Shown: positions 63,118-64,000 of the stretch, piece after piece
Position numbering within the stretch: the stretch's first letter is position 1
Layout of the letters: each line of letters begins with the position of its first letter
Assembly (NCBI GenBank): GCA_930367205.1
Contig: OV884013.1
Coordinates: 91,699,333-91,763,332 of the forward strand
Length of the DNA stretch: 64,000 bases
Direction: 5' to 3'
Source: Acanthosoma haemorrhoidale
Taxonomy: Eukaryota; Arthropoda; Insecta; Hemiptera; Acanthosomatidae
The notes under the pieces: model-generated
What the model was told of the DNA's origin: nothing
Database searches by the model: none
The model's input: only the letters and a program-made list of their open reading frames with translations
Position numbers and translations under genes: made by a program

Positions 63118-64000
63118 GTAAATTCGGCTAAGCCCGTCAACACCATAGTATACATCAGCACTTGTGAAGGGTTAGTACGTTAGCTAGCGACAATTTGAGA
63201 CAGTTTCACAGTTATCACAAAAGTAACGTATGTTAAATTATATAAACATTCAAGTTCGATACAAATACTTTATTTACTAATGGACTCCTGAGTTTTGAAC
63301 GTCAAAGGGTAAAGAACATGTGCTATTGCGATGCAATATGAGTGGCAACGTTTAAGAGAAGTTTGACCTGGCAAGAAAGTCGGACAAGGGAAGAAAGGCC
63401 TTTGGAAGGAACAAAAAACAAGACAGGCGACGCAGGGCTAAGGAATTGCCCCTTGAACAGACACCACCTGGCCGGCATGGAATTTATATAATATAAATTA
63501 CGTAATTTATATTAATACAGATGTAAATTGATGTTCACAGTCCTGACATTTAAATCAGTTGGGGGAGTGATGATGAAAGAAGAACATTATTTTGCATAAA
63601 TTAGGCAATTTTTTTTTTGGGAATTTCCTTCGATTATGTCATTCCCAAATCTGTGATACATTATATCATGTCCCAATAATGCACTATTTTTGATCAAAAA
63701 TAAAAACAAGTAATGAATAAAATAAAAACAAGTAATGAATAAAATTAAAAATTGTTTAACCTCCAATGGCATTATCATAAAACAAGATTTCAATAATACT
63801 TTTATCTGCAAACTTAGATTATGAGATTGATCAGGTATTCTTTAACTTGTTGCTTCCATTTCATTTGTATCTGTTTCATGAAATTCACTAATATTCTAAA
63901 AAAGAAACATATGTAGGATAGGTTTATATAACTAAACTAATTGGTTTAGCACATGTCTGGACCTGACTACCTTGCCTTGTAGGTTTCAGTTATGAAATGT

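Larger units (their letters stand above)
61935..64000. other. Region upstream of the recognised helicase exons
   Basis: No exon, start codon or promoter for the helicase gene could be recognised, so this is probably its first intron or 5' flank. It contains a hAT remnant (62541-62945), a T27 tract (63091-63117) and a duplicated 22-bp unit AATAAAAACAAGTAATGAATAA at about 63699-63742. Positions 63120-63480 are GC-richer with no reading frame. Confidence 0.5.

Overview
This is AT-rich animal nuclear DNA, most probably from an insect. The two genes that can be read are best matched by Drosophila rdgB and Rm62. The introns are small to multi-kilobase with GT-AG ends, and the interspersed elements (mariner, piggyBac, hAT, LTR and I/LOA-type non-LTR) are typical of arthropods. 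The species cannot be named from the sequence alone.

Layout. (1) Positions 1797-32241, + strand: nineteen consecutive exons of an rdgB/PITPNM-type membrane-associated phosphatidylinositol transfer protein. The N-terminal PITP domain lies outside the window to the left. The visible part holds an acidic FFAT motif, the DDHD domain and the C-terminal LNS2 domain, about 929 residues ending at a TGA at 32239-32241. Every splice phase joins in frame. (2) Positions 32242-46479: a gene-poor, very AT-rich interval between the two convergent genes, with a 2.2-kb nested inverted repeat and a small terminal-inverted-repeat element. (3) Positions 46480-61716 (possibly 61934), - strand: eleven or twelve exons of a DEAD-box RNA helicase of the p68/DDX5/Rm62 type, with all core motifs and a Q/H/P-rich tail. 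The first exon(s) were not found. (4) Positions 61935-64000: presumably the first intron or upstream region of the helicase gene, with a hAT remnant and a long T tract.

The introns hold many mobile elements. Several have insertion footprints that can be read directly: a 5'-truncated non-LTR retrotransposon with an intact RT-RNase H reading frame and an 11-bp target duplication (11571-13533); a 560-bp solo LTR with a 5-bp duplication (6515-7074); a piggyBac-type element with TTAA on both sides (56976-58945); a shorter piggyBac-type element (14101-14908); and a fold-back mariner with two inverted 3' ends (20845-21756).

The two genes act in different processes (lipid exchange at ER-plasma membrane contacts; RNA remodelling). 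Nothing in the sequence suggests that they are functionally linked beyond being convergent neighbours. The most puzzling features are a promoter-like/splice-like/ATG cluster at 28721-28961 inside the last rdgB intron, inverted copies of one 0.7-kb element flanking seven rdgB exons, two 5S-rRNA-like segments, and a decayed copy of a gene family that I recognise only as a recurrent hypothetical protein of arthropods and cnidarians. I did not find a convincing previously undescribed system.
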